35,113 nucleotides of DNA from a virus, in IMG/VR virus record IMGVR_UViG_3300017971_003166, positions 1 to 35,113 of that record. One strand, given 5' to 3'. The notes under the pieces were generated by a model, which made no database searches, had not been told where the DNA came from, and saw only the letters and a program-made list of their open reading frames with translations. Position 1 is the stretch's first letter. Each line of letters opens with the position of its first letter. The position numbers and the translations under genes were made by a program. Positions 25,401-32,459 of the stretch are shown here, piece by piece.

Positions 25401-25594
25401 TGGCGAATAGACGATATAACATGATCGGAAAGTCAAAGCATATCAATTTAAGCAAAGCCATTGCTTCAAAATACGACTTGGGAATTGTGGTTGACTATTA
25501 TCTCGATGAAATTGTGGTGTCAGGGAACAGAGAAGATATTGAGTTGTTTGAGAACGATTTAATTAGAGCCTTACAGGTTCATTTGATGGGGTAA
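25400..25594 (+). CDS. small hypothetical protein in lysis group
   Basis: The ATG at 25400 shares one base with the previous stop (TGATG) and gives 64 residues. An earlier TTG would overlap further and lacks support. The protein has a helix/strand pattern (HINLSKAIASKYDLGIVVDY, then IELFENDLIRALQVH), with no membrane span. The function is unknown; it belongs to the coupled lysis group by position. Confidence 0.55.
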   Translation: MANRRYNMIGKSKHINLSKAIASKYDLGIVVDYYLDEIVVSGNREDIELFENDLIRALQVHLMG

Positions 25595-25597
25595 GAA

Positions 25598-26002
25598 ATG
25601 ATTAAATATAAATCAGGATACAAATATCAGCTTGTCGAGCATTATCATGTCCAAACCGACATAACACCGTCCGAAGATATTTTAATAACATATATCGGTC
25701 TAACCAAAACAGGTCGTTTATGGGTGCGAGATGGTTATTGTTGGGATGGTCCTTCTGGCCCTGCGATTGACACCAAGAATTTTATGCGGGGAAGCCTCAT
25801 ACATGATGCTTTGTATGAGTTAATGAGAAAGGGATGTATCAATCAGGAATGGCGCAAACAAGCTGACCTTGAACTTAAAAAAGCCTGTATTGAGGATGGT
25901 ATGTCAAAGATAAGGGCATGGTGGGTATATCAGGCGGTAAAGACATTTGCCAAGAGATGCACTGATTCTGACAATAAACGAAAGGTTTTAACAGCACCAT
26001 GA
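25598..26002 (+). CDS. DUF1353 family phage protein
   Basis: This encodes 134 residues. The block LWVRDGYCWDGPSGPAID, followed by FMRGSLIHDALYELM, is the DUF1353 signature: a conserved GYxWDGxSxP loop and an HDxLY helix. The family is common among phage lysis genes and its activity is unknown. A C-terminal helix (KIRAWWVYQAVKTFAKRC) could lie against the membrane. Its TGA overlaps the ATG of the tiny lipoprotein gene. Confidence 0.8.
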   Translation: MIKYKSGYKYQLVEHYHVQTDITPSEDILITYIGLTKTGRLWVRDGYCWDGPSGPAIDTKNFMRGSLIHDALYELMRKGCINQEWRKQADLELKKACIEDGMSKIRAWWVYQAVKTFAKRCTDSDNKRKVLTAP

Positions 26003-26094
26003 GACCAGTAACTTATTTTTTACAAAAAACAATAATATACCTTTTTGTATTATACATTCTGGCATCGTGCCAACATCCGATGCCGTACCCATAA
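25999..26094 (+). CDS. 31-residue lipoprotein, probable outer-membrane spanin
   Basis: This short ORF starts in an ATGA overlap with the DUF1353 stop. It encodes MRPVTYFLQKTIIYLFVLYI followed by LASCQHPMPYP. LASC is a good lipobox, so the mature lipoprotein would be only about eight residues and proline-rich. Rz1-type outer spanins are small proline-bearing lipoproteins at the end of lysis cassettes, which fits, though this one is very short and a partner inner spanin was not identified. The 3' half is overlapped on the other strand by a candidate gene at 26050-26202. Confidence 0.6.
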   Translation: MRPVTYFLQKTIIYLFVLYILASCQHPMPYP

Positions 26095-26202
26095 TAGCTT
26101 ATTGTAATGAGTGCGACCACACCATTCACAAAGAATAGAGCATAATGCTCCTATTCCAGAATCTATTATTGAATCAATAAATACTTGACTTGCCTTTACC
26201 AT
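26050..26202 (-). CDS. 50-residue CxxCGRTH-motif phage protein, possibly truncated
   Basis: This leftward ORF begins with ATG at 26202, seven bases after a strong AAGGAGG. It encodes MVKASQVFIDSIIDSGIGAL, then CSILCEWCGRTHYNKLL and a basic end. C-x2-C-G-R-T-H-[YF] recalls a zinc-finger-like motif seen in small phage proteins, which usually run longer, so the 3' part may be lost. Its last 45 bases overlap the spanin candidate on the other strand. A hairpin at 26133-26156 (GAATA and GAGCA arms with complementary partners) lies inside it. Confidence 0.45.
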   Translation of the reverse strand: MVKASQVFIDSIIDSGIGALCSILCEWCGRTHYNKLLWVRHRMLARCQNV

Positions 26203-26320
26203 CCCCTACCCTCCTTATCGTTTCACTATGGTTTCACGTGGCCTTATCCGTAACCATGTTCATTTTTCGTGAACGGTACGGTTTTTTGAACACCCTTCCT
26301 TTGGCGGTTGATTTGGGGGG

Positions 26321-26506
26321 TTAATCTTCCCTAAAAATCGAAAATGATAACGTTTGGTATTTGCTAATTTTGCTGTCATATAAATATTTTTTAATTGGCT
26401 CAGGTACTTTTCCATCAGGGATAAAAAGAACAAAAGATTCTCTAACTTCATCTCCCCCAATGTTTAATTTTGCACCGAAATCTGTTATTGTTGCTATTAT
26501 TTTCAT
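26321..26506 (-). CDS. small hypothetical protein downstream of integrase
   Basis: This encodes 61 residues leftward, with GAAGGAGGATTGAG just before ATG 26506, a very strong ribosome site. The protein reads MKIIATITDFGAKLNIGGDE then RESFVLFIPDGKVPEPIKKY, a compact mix of strands and helix. The family was not recognised. It is separated from the integrase by the putative attachment region, so it may be made from the same transcript or its own. The 118 bases between it and the next leftward gene (26203-26320) show only a short GTTCA/TGAAC hairpin near 26257-26273. Confidence 0.6.
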   Translation of the reverse strand: MKIIATITDFGAKLNIGGDEVRESFVLFIPDGKVPEPIKKYLYDSKISKYQTLSFSIFRED

Positions 26507-26520
26507 CTCAATCCTCCTTC

Positions 26521-26546
26521 AAAAGCTCACACGCTTTTTTGTTTTT
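26521..26546 (+). terminator. candidate rightward terminator
   Basis: AAAAGC and GCTTTT pair around a TCACAC loop, and the T-run TTTTTTGTTTTT follows on the + strand. This would stop late transcription before it runs into the integrase. It lies about 430 bases beyond the last late gene. On the opposite strand the hairpin precedes the ribosome site of the 26506 gene. The stem is short and AT-rich, so confidence is modest. Confidence 0.4.
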
Positions 26547-26574
26547 CGTGGGGACTCCAATTTTGTTTCATAAT

Positions 26575-26730
26575 TGCGACTTCTAGCACAGCATCTTTCT
26601 GCCTCTTACAAATTCTTGATATTATGTGTTATTATTTTTGCGCTTATATTTCTGATAAATAAGCGCATTAACTTTTATGCAAAAAATTCAAATGGTTATT
26701 TTTTAGAGTTTAGTGCGATTTCTAGCACAG
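26575..26730. other. candidate phage attachment region (attP)
   Basis: A 17-base direct repeat with one mismatch (TGCGAYTTCTAGCACAG) lies at 26575-26591 and 26714-26730. Between the copies is an inverted repeat GCGCTTAT/ATAAGCGC (26640-26647 and 26659-26666) in AT-rich DNA. The right-hand repeat is inside the integrase 3' end. Outer direct repeats as integrase arm sites around an inverted-repeat core, beside int, is the lambda-type attP plan. No tRNA 3' end could be recognised to name the host site. Confidence 0.4.
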
Positions 26731-27862
26731 GGCTATTTAAAACTTCCTGCTTTTTAGCCAATACTGCTGCTATTCGATAATGTTTGACCGTGCCGACATC
26801 TATGTCAGCCGCTAACGCAATATCAGCATCAGGCACACCGGCATGGCTTAGTTGTGTAATGCTTGAATGTTTCAGGAAGTGATACAAACTTATGTGCGGT
26901 TCATTAGCTTTTTTAAGGGCTTTTTTTAATATGGTTCGCATAGTTGTTTGGGTGTAATGCTGTGTTTTTGAAATTGATTTTGGATTTATAAAATAAAACG
27001 GGCTAAAGGATTTAGTCATTTTCTTGAGGTATGGTTTAAAGCGATCCGCTATTGGCGTAGGGGATACTTTCCAGGTTTTTGTATGGTCCACTAATTTTGA
27101 ATTACTGAAATTTCGCTGGATATAATAAATATCATTCTGCAAGTCTGATTTCCATAAAGCCATGCCTTCTGATGGCCTTCGCAAATGATAAGCGCACCAC
27201 GCAAATATTGGTTGATGATAATCTGGCATACAGTGTATAATCTTAACCCTGCGATCTTCAGGCAGCCATTGAGGGGGCTTTTTGATAATTCCAAGTTTTT
27301 TCTTTTCGGGAAACTCCGGTATGTTTTCAATCAGCTCTTCACGCCTGGCATGTTTTAATGCGGTTCTCAAGGTTGACAAAACCTCTAATTTTGATTGACC
27401 GGCTAAAGGTAATTGATTGGCAAATTGTAATAAAATCCCATAGCTGATCTCACTAAGATCAAGATTTCTTTTGGTAAAGAACGGTTCAATATGGTTCTTG
27501 ATGCGGCTTTTCCAATTAATATAAGTGCTTTCTGATATGTTCGACCTGTAAATTTCAATCCAACCCCAAAGAAACTCTCCAACATCTGATTTCTGCTGTG
27601 TCCATTTCTGGATTTTAAAAGCCCCTTTTTTGCGCTTATAATCAGCACGCATAGCCCCAAGAAGCTGTTCCGCATGTTCGGGATGATACATCTTGATCCC
27701 TTCAAAGAACCATATTTTATAGCCTTTATGAGTATATTCATCATACCATGATACATAATACCGCCGTGTTTTCGGGTCATAACCCACTTTTCCCTTTTGC
27801 ATCCAATTAACCCCCCCTTCGTTTTTTTGAGGGGTACAATTGTTTTGGGGAAAATTCAACAT
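26696..27862 (-). CDS. int: tyrosine recombinase (phage integrase)
   Basis: This encodes 388 residues from ATG 27862, two bases after the radical SAM stop. ATG 27802 (residue 21), with AAGGGGGG upstream, is an alternative start. The protein has an N-terminal arm-binding-like region, a core-binding SAM-like domain at about 90-185, and a catalytic domain with R229 (RRPSE), K262 (HTKTWK), H328 and Y362 (HYR). The usual H-x-x-R box reads H328-F-L-K331, and the position of the second His/Trp appears to be D353. It should integrate and excise the phage, but the active-site changes deserve testing. Candidate attP lies at its 3' end. Confidence 0.9.
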   Translation of the reverse strand: MLNFPQNNCTPQKNEGGVNWMQKGKVGYDPKTRRYYVSWYDEYTHKGYKIWFFEGIKMYHPEHAEQLLGAMRADYKRKKGAFKIQKWTQQKSDVGEFLWGWIEIYRSNISESTYINWKSRIKNHIEPFFTKRNLDLSEISYGILLQFANQLPLAGQSKLEVLSTLRTALKHARREELIENIPEFPEKKKLGIIKKPPQWLPEDRRVKIIHCMPDYHQPIFAWCAYHLRRPSEGMALWKSDLQNDIYYIQRNFSNSKLVDHTKTWKVSPTPIADRFKPYLKKMTKSFSPFYFINPKSISKTQHYTQTTMRTILKKALKKANEPHISLYHFLKHSSITQLSHAGVPDADIALAADIDVGTVKHYRIAAVLAKKQEVLNSPVLEIALNSKK

Positions 27863-27864
27863 GA

Positions 27865-28536
27865 TTATTTCAAAAGCCGTTTCAGGTTGTCCTTAATTTT
27901 AACCTCAAGGCCATCGTTTCTGAGGATTTCGATTAATTTATAAATCTTATCTGCACTTGGTTCCGACAGGTTGCTTTTTTGAGTGTCAGCACCTATGTTG
28001 ACCCATTCGGGCTGTATATAAATAATCCAATCTGATAATTCATAGACATCAAAATCCATAATGGGTTCAATCGTTACCATTACAGGAATTCCACTTTCTG
28101 AAAGAGTTGCCATTTTTTCAAAACGTATTGCGGGATGGGGGGACTTCCCCATTTTATCATACCACCGATTGCTTTCAATGGTGGTTCCTAAAATGCACTC
28201 ATCAGGCATATTAAGGCTAAATTCCCAAAACCTTGATGGGTTTTTCGTTTGAAAAAGATATTTAATGCGAGGAAAAACAAGGCAATGAAAGAGGGTTTTC
28301 TTTATCCAAATTGATGGTATTTTTTCAGCCCACATATCGCATGATGAACCGACAAATATAAAACTTCCTTCTTCAAGATTAGTTTTAAGTTCTTTTTCAT
28401 CAAACCTCACGGGCTTTTGTTCACCCCACCTTTTCATATAGCAGTAAGAACAACCATGATGGCACTTGCCTTTAACCGTGTTCCATGTGTGCGTTACAAA
28501 TGGATACATATTACCTTTTGATTTATTTAATGGCAT
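27865..28536 (-). CDS. radical SAM protein of phage Gp37/DUF5131-like type
   Basis: This 223-residue protein has C25-x3-C29-x2-C32 (KCHHGCSYCYMKRWG), the site for a 4Fe-4S cluster that cleaves S-adenosylmethionine. The further blocks FVGSSCDMWAEKIP, YLFQTKNPSRFWEF, LGTTIESNR and MVTIEPIMDFD match the phage Gp37/Gp68 (DUF5131) type. The substrate is unknown; nucleic-acid modification or repair is often proposed. AGGGGTG precedes the start. It stands between small early genes and the integrase, with two bases to the latter, so it is co-expressed with recombination functions. Confidence 0.8.
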   Translation of the reverse strand: MPLNKSKGNMYPFVTHTWNTVKGKCHHGCSYCYMKRWGEQKPVRFDEKELKTNLEEGSFIFVGSSCDMWAEKIPSIWIKKTLFHCLVFPRIKYLFQTKNPSRFWEFSLNMPDECILGTTIESNRWYDKMGKSPHPAIRFEKMATLSESGIPVMVTIEPIMDFDVYELSDWIIYIQPEWVNIGADTQKSNLSEPSADKIYKLIEILRNDGLEVKIKDNLKRLLK

Positions 28537-28545
28537 ATAGCACCC

Positions 28546-28950
28546 CTAAAACTTTTTAAACACCGTACTCCTGTCGGTATCTCGTTTCCATTCATCCTGC
28601 ATCCATCGGAGATTTGCGAGAATAGTGCGAAGATCATCGAAATTGCGGAAGAGGATTTCGTGATATTCATCATTTTTGTGGTTTCTGTCGGTATTCATCC
28701 CGGGCAGTTCTCTCTGCCGTTCATCCACTTCAACAGGATTACACTTGATTTTGGTTTTGGGCTCCGGATAATATTCAATTGCCGGAGTGACCTTACATTT
28801 GTCGGGGCCACCCTCAAGGCCAAGTTTAAGCGTAACACTGAGATCATGCGCGCTTTTTCTGTAAGCCTTAACAACGTTATTCCATTGTTGTTCTAACAGA
28901 TGAGTAATTTCGGCCTCTGCCAATTCGTGGGTTTTATTCATTTCGAGCAT
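28546..28950 (-). CDS. early-region hypothetical protein
   Basis: This encodes 134 residues. The first ATG is chosen because AAGGAGA lies eight bases upstream, inside the end of the preceding gene; a second ATG lies three codons later. The N-terminal half is helix plus a strand pair (HDLSVTLKLGLEGGP). The middle carries KIKCNPVEVDERQRELPGMN, a segment I associate with phage early proteins of unknown function. The C-terminus is a charged helix. It is probably co-transcribed with SSB/ERF and may be an accessory of the recombination set. Confidence 0.65.
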   Translation of the reverse strand: MLEMNKTHELAEAEITHLLEQQWNNVVKAYRKSAHDLSVTLKLGLEGGPDKCKVTPAIEYYPEPKTKIKCNPVEVDERQRELPGMNTDRNHKNDEYHEILFRNFDDLRTILANLRWMQDEWKRDTDRSTVFKKF

Positions 28951-28953
28951 TGA

Positions 28954-29253
28954 TTAAATCTCCTTTATTAGTTTTACGGTTTGTGCATCTTCATATTTTA
29001 AGAGTGTATAAAGATAACAAGCGAAATGTGCTATTTTAAGACAGTCTCGCAAGGCATCTTCAGGACCTCGGCTACTTTTACCGATACGATCAACGTACGC
29101 TTCGAGTTTGCCCTGGATCTTCTCCGGTGTGAACTTCTCAATGGTTTTATCCGGAAAATCCCCATATTGAGGTATTACATATTTATCAATATGCTTTATA
29201 ACTAATTGAGCAAAATCTATGAATTGATCTTTTTTTCCACTTCTATTAGACAT
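28954..29253 (-). CDS. early-region hypothetical protein
   Basis: This encodes 99 residues, with AAAGGAATT before ATG 29253. The protein is helical, with FAQLVIKHIDKYVIPQYGDF, then DRIGKSSRGPEDALRDCLKI and AHFACYLYTLL. The R-G-P-E-D-x-L-R-D-x-L-K-I-A-H pattern resembles small phage proteins encoded near nucleotide-metabolism or replication genes, but I cannot assign an activity. It overlaps a weaker candidate ORF at its start. Confidence 0.65.
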   Translation of the reverse strand: MSNRSGKKDQFIDFAQLVIKHIDKYVIPQYGDFPDKTIEKFTPEKIQGKLEAYVDRIGKSSRGPEDALRDCLKIAHFACYLYTLLKYEDAQTVKLIKEI

Positions 29254-29375
29254 TTCTTTAATTCCTTTTTAAACTTTTTATGGTTTATATCCCTATTTCG
29301 AAAATTAAATAGGATTATGTTTATTTTGCTTAATATTCGATTTATCTTATAATATGTTTCTAATCTGTTGTTCAT
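29217..29375 (-). CDS. possible 52-residue basic protein
   Basis: The leftward ORF from ATG 29375 encodes MNNRLETYYKINRILSKINI followed by a lysine-rich tail. The ribosome site is weak (AAGGCGG about nine bases upstream), and its end overlaps the next gene's start by 37 bases. Composition is AT-driven and no family is recognised. It fills most of the space between 29253 and 29406; the alternative is an untranslated spacer. Confidence 0.3.
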   Translation of the reverse strand: MNNRLETYYKINRILSKINIILFNFRNRDINHKKFKKELKKCLIEVEKKINS

Positions 29376-29405
29376 AATATTTGCCGCCTTGCCCCGCTTT
29401 CCTTA

Positions 29406-29579
29406 TCACACGGTCTTTCTCCAGCGCCCAAGAAAAAAGACTGTGCCCCGTCTATTCGAGCAGGGCTTGGTGTACTTGGCTGCAAATGTAAACACGTCAA
29501 AACCATTTGCAGGATCATAACGATCACGGACGGCGCGCCCATTAGGAGGCGACGGGTTATGAAAATCTATTTTTTGCAT
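29406..29579 (-). CDS. 57-residue early protein
   Basis: This leftward ORF starts at 29579, inside the last codons of the HNH gene (13-base overlap). It encodes MQKIDFHNPSPPNGRAVRDR, then DPANGFDVFTFAAKYTKPCS and a basic end. Codon choice looks normal, it is compact and proline/arginine-bearing, and the overlap suggests coupling to the HNH gene. No family is recognised. Without it the gap between genes would exceed 300 bases. Confidence 0.5.
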   Translation of the reverse strand: MQKIDFHNPSPPNGRAVRDRYDPANGFDVFTFAAKYTKPCSNRRGTVFFLGRWRKTV

Positions 29580-29860
29580 CCCCAACTTCTGACTAAAACA
29601 TTACAATAAAAGCACTCCCACAAACAATTTTCAGGCGAATCATCCCCGCCAGCACCTTTAGATTTAATATGACTCACATGGCCGCACCGGAACACATCAA
29701 ACTGACCATCCTCATCTAATAGTGGGGCATATTTACAACAGGATTCGCAATGGCCTCTGGCTCTTTTATGCAGGGCTTTTCTGAGTTCGGTGTATGCCTT
29801 GCCCGTAAGCTTGATTCTTTTCTGCTTGGGCATGGGCTTTGGTTGGATACGGGTTTGCAT
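29567..29860 (-). CDS. HNH-type nuclease domain protein
   Basis: This encodes 97 residues, started by a TAATG overlap with the DUF1367 gene. A zinc ribbon is visible: C38-x2-C41 and C83-x2-C86. Between them is the HNH core GHVSHIKSKGAGGDDSPEN (H61, H64, N78), with N87 at the usual last position. Small HNH proteins in early phage operons act in recombination, as NinG-like resolvases do, or near DNA packaging. The placement beside exonuclease, ERF and SSB favours recombination. Confidence 0.75.
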   Translation of the reverse strand: MQTRIQPKPMPKQKRIKLTGKAYTELRKALHKRARGHCESCCKYAPLLDEDGQFDVFRCGHVSHIKSKGAGGDDSPENCLWECFYCNVLVRSWGCKK

Positions 29861-30321
29861 TAGGCAAACTCCAAGACCTTATCAACAAGGTCGTTAATTT
29901 CTTCTTTGCTTAATTTGTTTAAAACGGATATCCGTTTCATTATGACATCTAAAATGCTTTGATAAAGATTATTAAAGGTTTCCTGGTCCATGCTTCCGAA
30001 TGATAAAGAGTCAGCCTCTACCCTCACAGAACCGTCCAATCGGATTACATTATGATAATGACCGGCTAAAATCGTAAGGTCTTTTCTGAAGCGGTCAAAG
30101 TTTTTTTGTGGTACACCATGCTTACTTGAGACTTCCCCAGGCTCCCAGTATTCAAAGGCAAGATTGAACAGAGCAAATAACTTTCTATGAAATGCAGCAT
30201 TTCTCATTTGCTTGAAATCAGAATGAACATTTCCGCCGAGTTTTATCTTGCGATACCATTCATCTGTTTTAGGGTCGGCGGGTATCAGGCCGCTTAATGT
30301 CTTTGTTAGAATTATGTGCAT
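29860..30321 (-). CDS. DUF1367 family phage protein
   Basis: This 153-residue protein, with GGAGGC before ATG 30321, matches DUF1367. LIPADPKTDEWYRKIKLGGN is followed by QMRNAAFHRKLFALFNLAFE, then FDRFRKDLTILAGHY and a helical C-terminus. The family is widespread next to recombination or NinG/NinX-like genes in lambdoid phages and its activity is unknown. It overlaps a 45-residue ORF at its 5' end and the HNH gene at its stop. Confidence 0.8.
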   Translation of the reverse strand: MHIILTKTLSGLIPADPKTDEWYRKIKLGGNVHSDFKQMRNAAFHRKLFALFNLAFEYWEPGEVSSKHGVPQKNFDRFRKDLTILAGHYHNVIRLDGSVRVEADSLSFGSMDQETFNNLYQSILDVIMKRISVLNKLSKEEINDLVDKVLEFA

Positions 30322-30406
30322 CTTGCCTCCAATAATTCAATTTCTCATCTCGCCACTTCCTGTACCAATCCTCACGCCATTTTTTTAGCTCGTCTGCGGA
30401 TCTCAT
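30269..30406 (-). CDS. possible 45-residue charged protein
   Basis: The ORF begins at 30406 in a TAATG overlap with the exonuclease stop, with AGGAGCG eight bases upstream. It encodes MRSADELKKWREDWYRKWRD and a similar tail, very rich in W, R, K, D and E. It overlaps the first 53 bases of the DUF1367 gene in another frame. The strong start signals favour a real gene; the overlap and low-complexity make-up argue for caution. Confidence 0.45.
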   Translation of the reverse strand: MRSADELKKWREDWYRKWRDEKLNYWRQDAHNSNKDIKRPDTRRP

Positions 30407-30975
30407 TACAATCGCTCCTGAATCTCCCACCAAAATTTCAAACAGGCTTGCTCAAGCCGTTTATGATATTTTAAATCAGGATACACACGGTAGATATGGA
30501 TTAACCTTGTTTCACAGTTGCGATAGTATGAAACAAAATCCCACCATTTCCACTTGGTTATCCATAAACAACCCTGTACTTGCGGCTTATTAACTGATGG
30601 CAATCCAACCCTTTCCGATTCTTGGTGTTGCTTGTAAGATTTACGACTTTTAATTTCGAGACCACCCTCTCCAACCTTACCGTCAGGTGAGCATGATATG
30701 AACGGGTATTTTGGGTGAATAATAAGACCGACCTTTTCGACATCGACATCTTTTTCCCATTCATACATTCCCCTTGCTTCATCTTCCATTTCAATACCGT
30801 GTTCAAACCAAGGGGTGTATTTTTCTATCTTAGGAAAGCCTTGTAACGATTCGATTATGTCCTGCATGTAATACCGATAACGTTTTGTGTCGGGCCTTGC
30901 CAAGACATCCCCAAACCTGCTTGCTGTAATTCTGACGGCACGTTCTTTGTGCCACTGTTCAGTTCTTTGTTCCAT
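30406..30975 (-). CDS. YqaJ/lambda-exonuclease-type recombination nuclease
   Basis: The start at 30975 gives 189 residues beginning MEQRTEQWHKERAVRITASR, the family's usual N-terminus; a frame-open extension of 23 residues inside ERF is unlikely. Further motifs are WFEHGIEMEDEAR (residues 56-68), SPDGKVGEGGLEIKS with D98, E107 and K109 as metal-site residues, and PQVQGCLW with Q132/Q134. Such enzymes degrade one strand of a duplex so that the annealing protein can pair the exposed DNA. It overlaps ERF by 17 bases. Confidence 0.85.
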   Translation of the reverse strand: MEQRTEQWHKERAVRITASRFGDVLARPDTKRYRYYMQDIIESLQGFPKIEKYTPWFEHGIEMEDEARGMYEWEKDVDVEKVGLIIHPKYPFISCSPDGKVGEGGLEIKSRKSYKQHQESERVGLPSVNKPQVQGCLWITKWKWWDFVSYYRNCETRLIHIYRVYPDLKYHKRLEQACLKFWWEIQERL

Positions 30976-31588
30976 CTTCCTTTTCTGGCATACGGTTAAG
31001 GCGTTGCTTGGCATCTTCCAGATACTTAAAGGGCAAGTCTTCAATCTTTTTCAAACCATACACTCTTTCGGAAAGGGATTTTAATTTCTTGTCCGCATCC
31101 TTACCGGTGTAACCCCTTGACTCGCAAATTTCCTTCAGGTTGATTAGGTCGAGGTCGGTAATGGGTTCGGGTTTTGAGTCAATACGACTTTCATCACTCT
31201 CGCCCGTTTCAATCTCAAACACTTTCAACATAAGGGCTTTTTTGGCATAACTAAGAGCTTTGCCAGGGGCTTTATCCCCATGATCTTCTGCGTGTCCTTC
31301 AATTGATGCGGTAGTTTTATCTTCAGGGTCTTCCATATTGACAATATCAAACTCATAAACACCTTCATACCTGATTATTGGAGTTCCCTTTTTGGTTGAC
31401 TTGCCAGTATCAAAGGTTTGCCCCTGAGTTTGTCTTGGGATAATTACGATGCCAAGGTCAATCAATGGTTGCCTTAATTCCGCAGTTACCATGTCATGCG
31501 TGACCGCCCAATAGGTTTCGACTTTCTTGTCTTTGCGAAGGTAGGCGACCTTTTTTCTCACTTCGTTAATCCGTTGATAAATGTTCAT
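30959..31588 (-). CDS. erf: ERF-family single-strand annealing protein
   Basis: This 209-residue protein fits the ERF/Rad52-like annealing family. The N-terminal IYQRINEVRKKVAYLRKDKK is followed by YWAVTHDMVTAELRQPLIDL, and the basic/aromatic middle (YEGVYEFDIVN) precedes KAPGKALSYAKKALMLKVF. A variable acidic linker leads to a C-terminal helical region. It anneals complementary single strands during recombination, probably with the exonuclease (17-base overlap) and SSB (11 bases upstream). Confidence 0.88.
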   Translation of the reverse strand: MNIYQRINEVRKKVAYLRKDKKVETYWAVTHDMVTAELRQPLIDLGIVIIPRQTQGQTFDTGKSTKKGTPIIRYEGVYEFDIVNMEDPEDKTTASIEGHAEDHGDKAPGKALSYAKKALMLKVFEIETGESDESRIDSKPEPITDLDLINLKEICESRGYTGKDADKKLKSLSERVYGLKKIEDLPFKYLEDAKQRLNRMPEKEDGTKN

Positions 31589-31599
31589 TTTTTACCTCT

Positions 31600-32004
31600 T
31601 TAAAAAGGAATGTCATCATCTTCTTTTGGGTATGGAGTTTCCTTTGTTACAGTAAATGGTTTTTGCGGTTCCGACCTTTCCGACTTGTCAAGCATCTTCA
31701 TAACAAAGGCGTTAATCTCTGTCATATATCGGGTAATACCGTCCTGTTCCCATGATCGGGTTTGGAGTTTTCCTTCAATATAAACAAGCTGACCCTTTAA
31801 AAGAAACTCCCCGCAAATTTCACCCAACCTTCGCCATGCGACAATCCGATGCCATTCTGTTTTCTCTTTCTTTTCCCCGGTAGCCTTATCGGTCCATGAG
31901 TCTGATGTTGCCATGCTAAATTTAGCAATACAGGTTCCATCAGGTGTGTAGGTAACTTCGGGATCATTACCGAGTCTTCCTATTAAAATTGCTTTGTTAA
32001 TCAT
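31600..32004 (-). CDS. ssb: single-stranded DNA-binding protein
   Basis: This 134-residue OB-fold protein starts [20 protein letters not shown], continues with [20 protein letters not shown] and [16 protein letters not shown], and ends in the acidic tip DDDIPF that recruits partner proteins. The length is short for a bacterial SSB, as is usual in phages. It coats single strands for replication and for the ERF/exonuclease pair encoded next. The ATG shares one base with the preceding stop. Confidence 0.95.
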   Translation of the reverse strand: MINKAILIGRLGNDPEVTYTPDGTCIAKFSMATSDSWTDKATGEKKEKTEWHRIVAWRRLGEICGEFLLKGQLVYIEGKLQTRSWEQDGITRYMTEINAFVMKMLDKSERSEPQKPFTVTKETPYPKEDDDIPF

Positions 32005-32261
32005 TAGCGATCCTCCATCCGTGAAATAGCCATATCTATCTCGGTTTCCTTGACCTCATCCCAACAACACTGGATAATATCATCCTCATGTTCTTCTATG
32101 ATTGCGTTAAACATTTTCAAAGTAACGGGTTGGTCAGCAAAGTAGATGTCATAGATTTCTATGGTGTCAGGGTCACCGGGATAATGCCGTGTCATAGGGA
32201 AGCCTTTCTGTGGAACAAACAATACATCAAATTCTAATTCTATGGGTATTGTGATTTTCAT
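32004..32261 (-). CDS. small acidic early protein
   Basis: This encodes 85 residues, coupled by ATGA to the preceding gene and by one base to SSB. It reads [20 protein letters not shown], then [16 protein letters not shown] and a C-terminal acidic helix ([17 protein letters not shown]). The pattern is seen in unassigned phage early proteins. It could assist SSB; no activity can be named. Confidence 0.65.
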   Translation of the reverse strand: MKITIPIELEFDVLFVPQKGFPMTRHYPGDPDTIEIYDIYFADQPVTLKMFNAIIEEHEDDIIQCCWDEVKETEIDMAISRMEDR

Positions 32262-32449
32262 TGAATGATCTCCATTTTTACTTTAACGGGGCCGTCATCT
32301 AAATAATCAAGGATGCCGTCCATTCTCCATTCTCCAGCAACAAAATCAACATGACACATTCCCCAAGTATAGACCTTGCCTGATTTGGTTTTTGTGAATA
32401 TTTCGATCATGTCACGGTCTTTGTTGTTTCGTTCTAAGTAAAATTCCAT
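32258..32449 (-). CDS. small early protein
   Basis: The start at 32449 is chosen for the upstream AGGGGTGATATA; 16 further codons upstream are open but overlap the previous gene. The 63-residue product is MEFYLERNNKDRDMIEIFTK followed by SGKVYTWGMCHVDF, a short beta domain. The function is unknown. It overlaps the next gene by ATGA. Confidence 0.6.
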   Translation of the reverse strand: MEFYLERNNKDRDMIEIFTKTKSGKVYTWGMCHVDFVAGEWRMDGILDYLDDGPVKVKMEIIQ

Positions 32450-32459
32450 TATATCACCC

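Noticed and set aside
26050-26260. GGTTACGGATAA shared with 33123-33134 as a regulatory motif
   Set aside because: The shared 12-mer is within chance expectation for this length and the two contexts have nothing else in common.
26260-26460. 66-codon leftward ORF
   Set aside because: It overlaps the better supported 26321-26506 gene in another frame and lacks a ribosome site.
26574-26780. 68-codon rightward ORF near the integrase end
   Set aside because: It has no ribosome site, overlaps the integrase and the putative attachment repeats, and its translation is AT-driven hydrophobic sequence.
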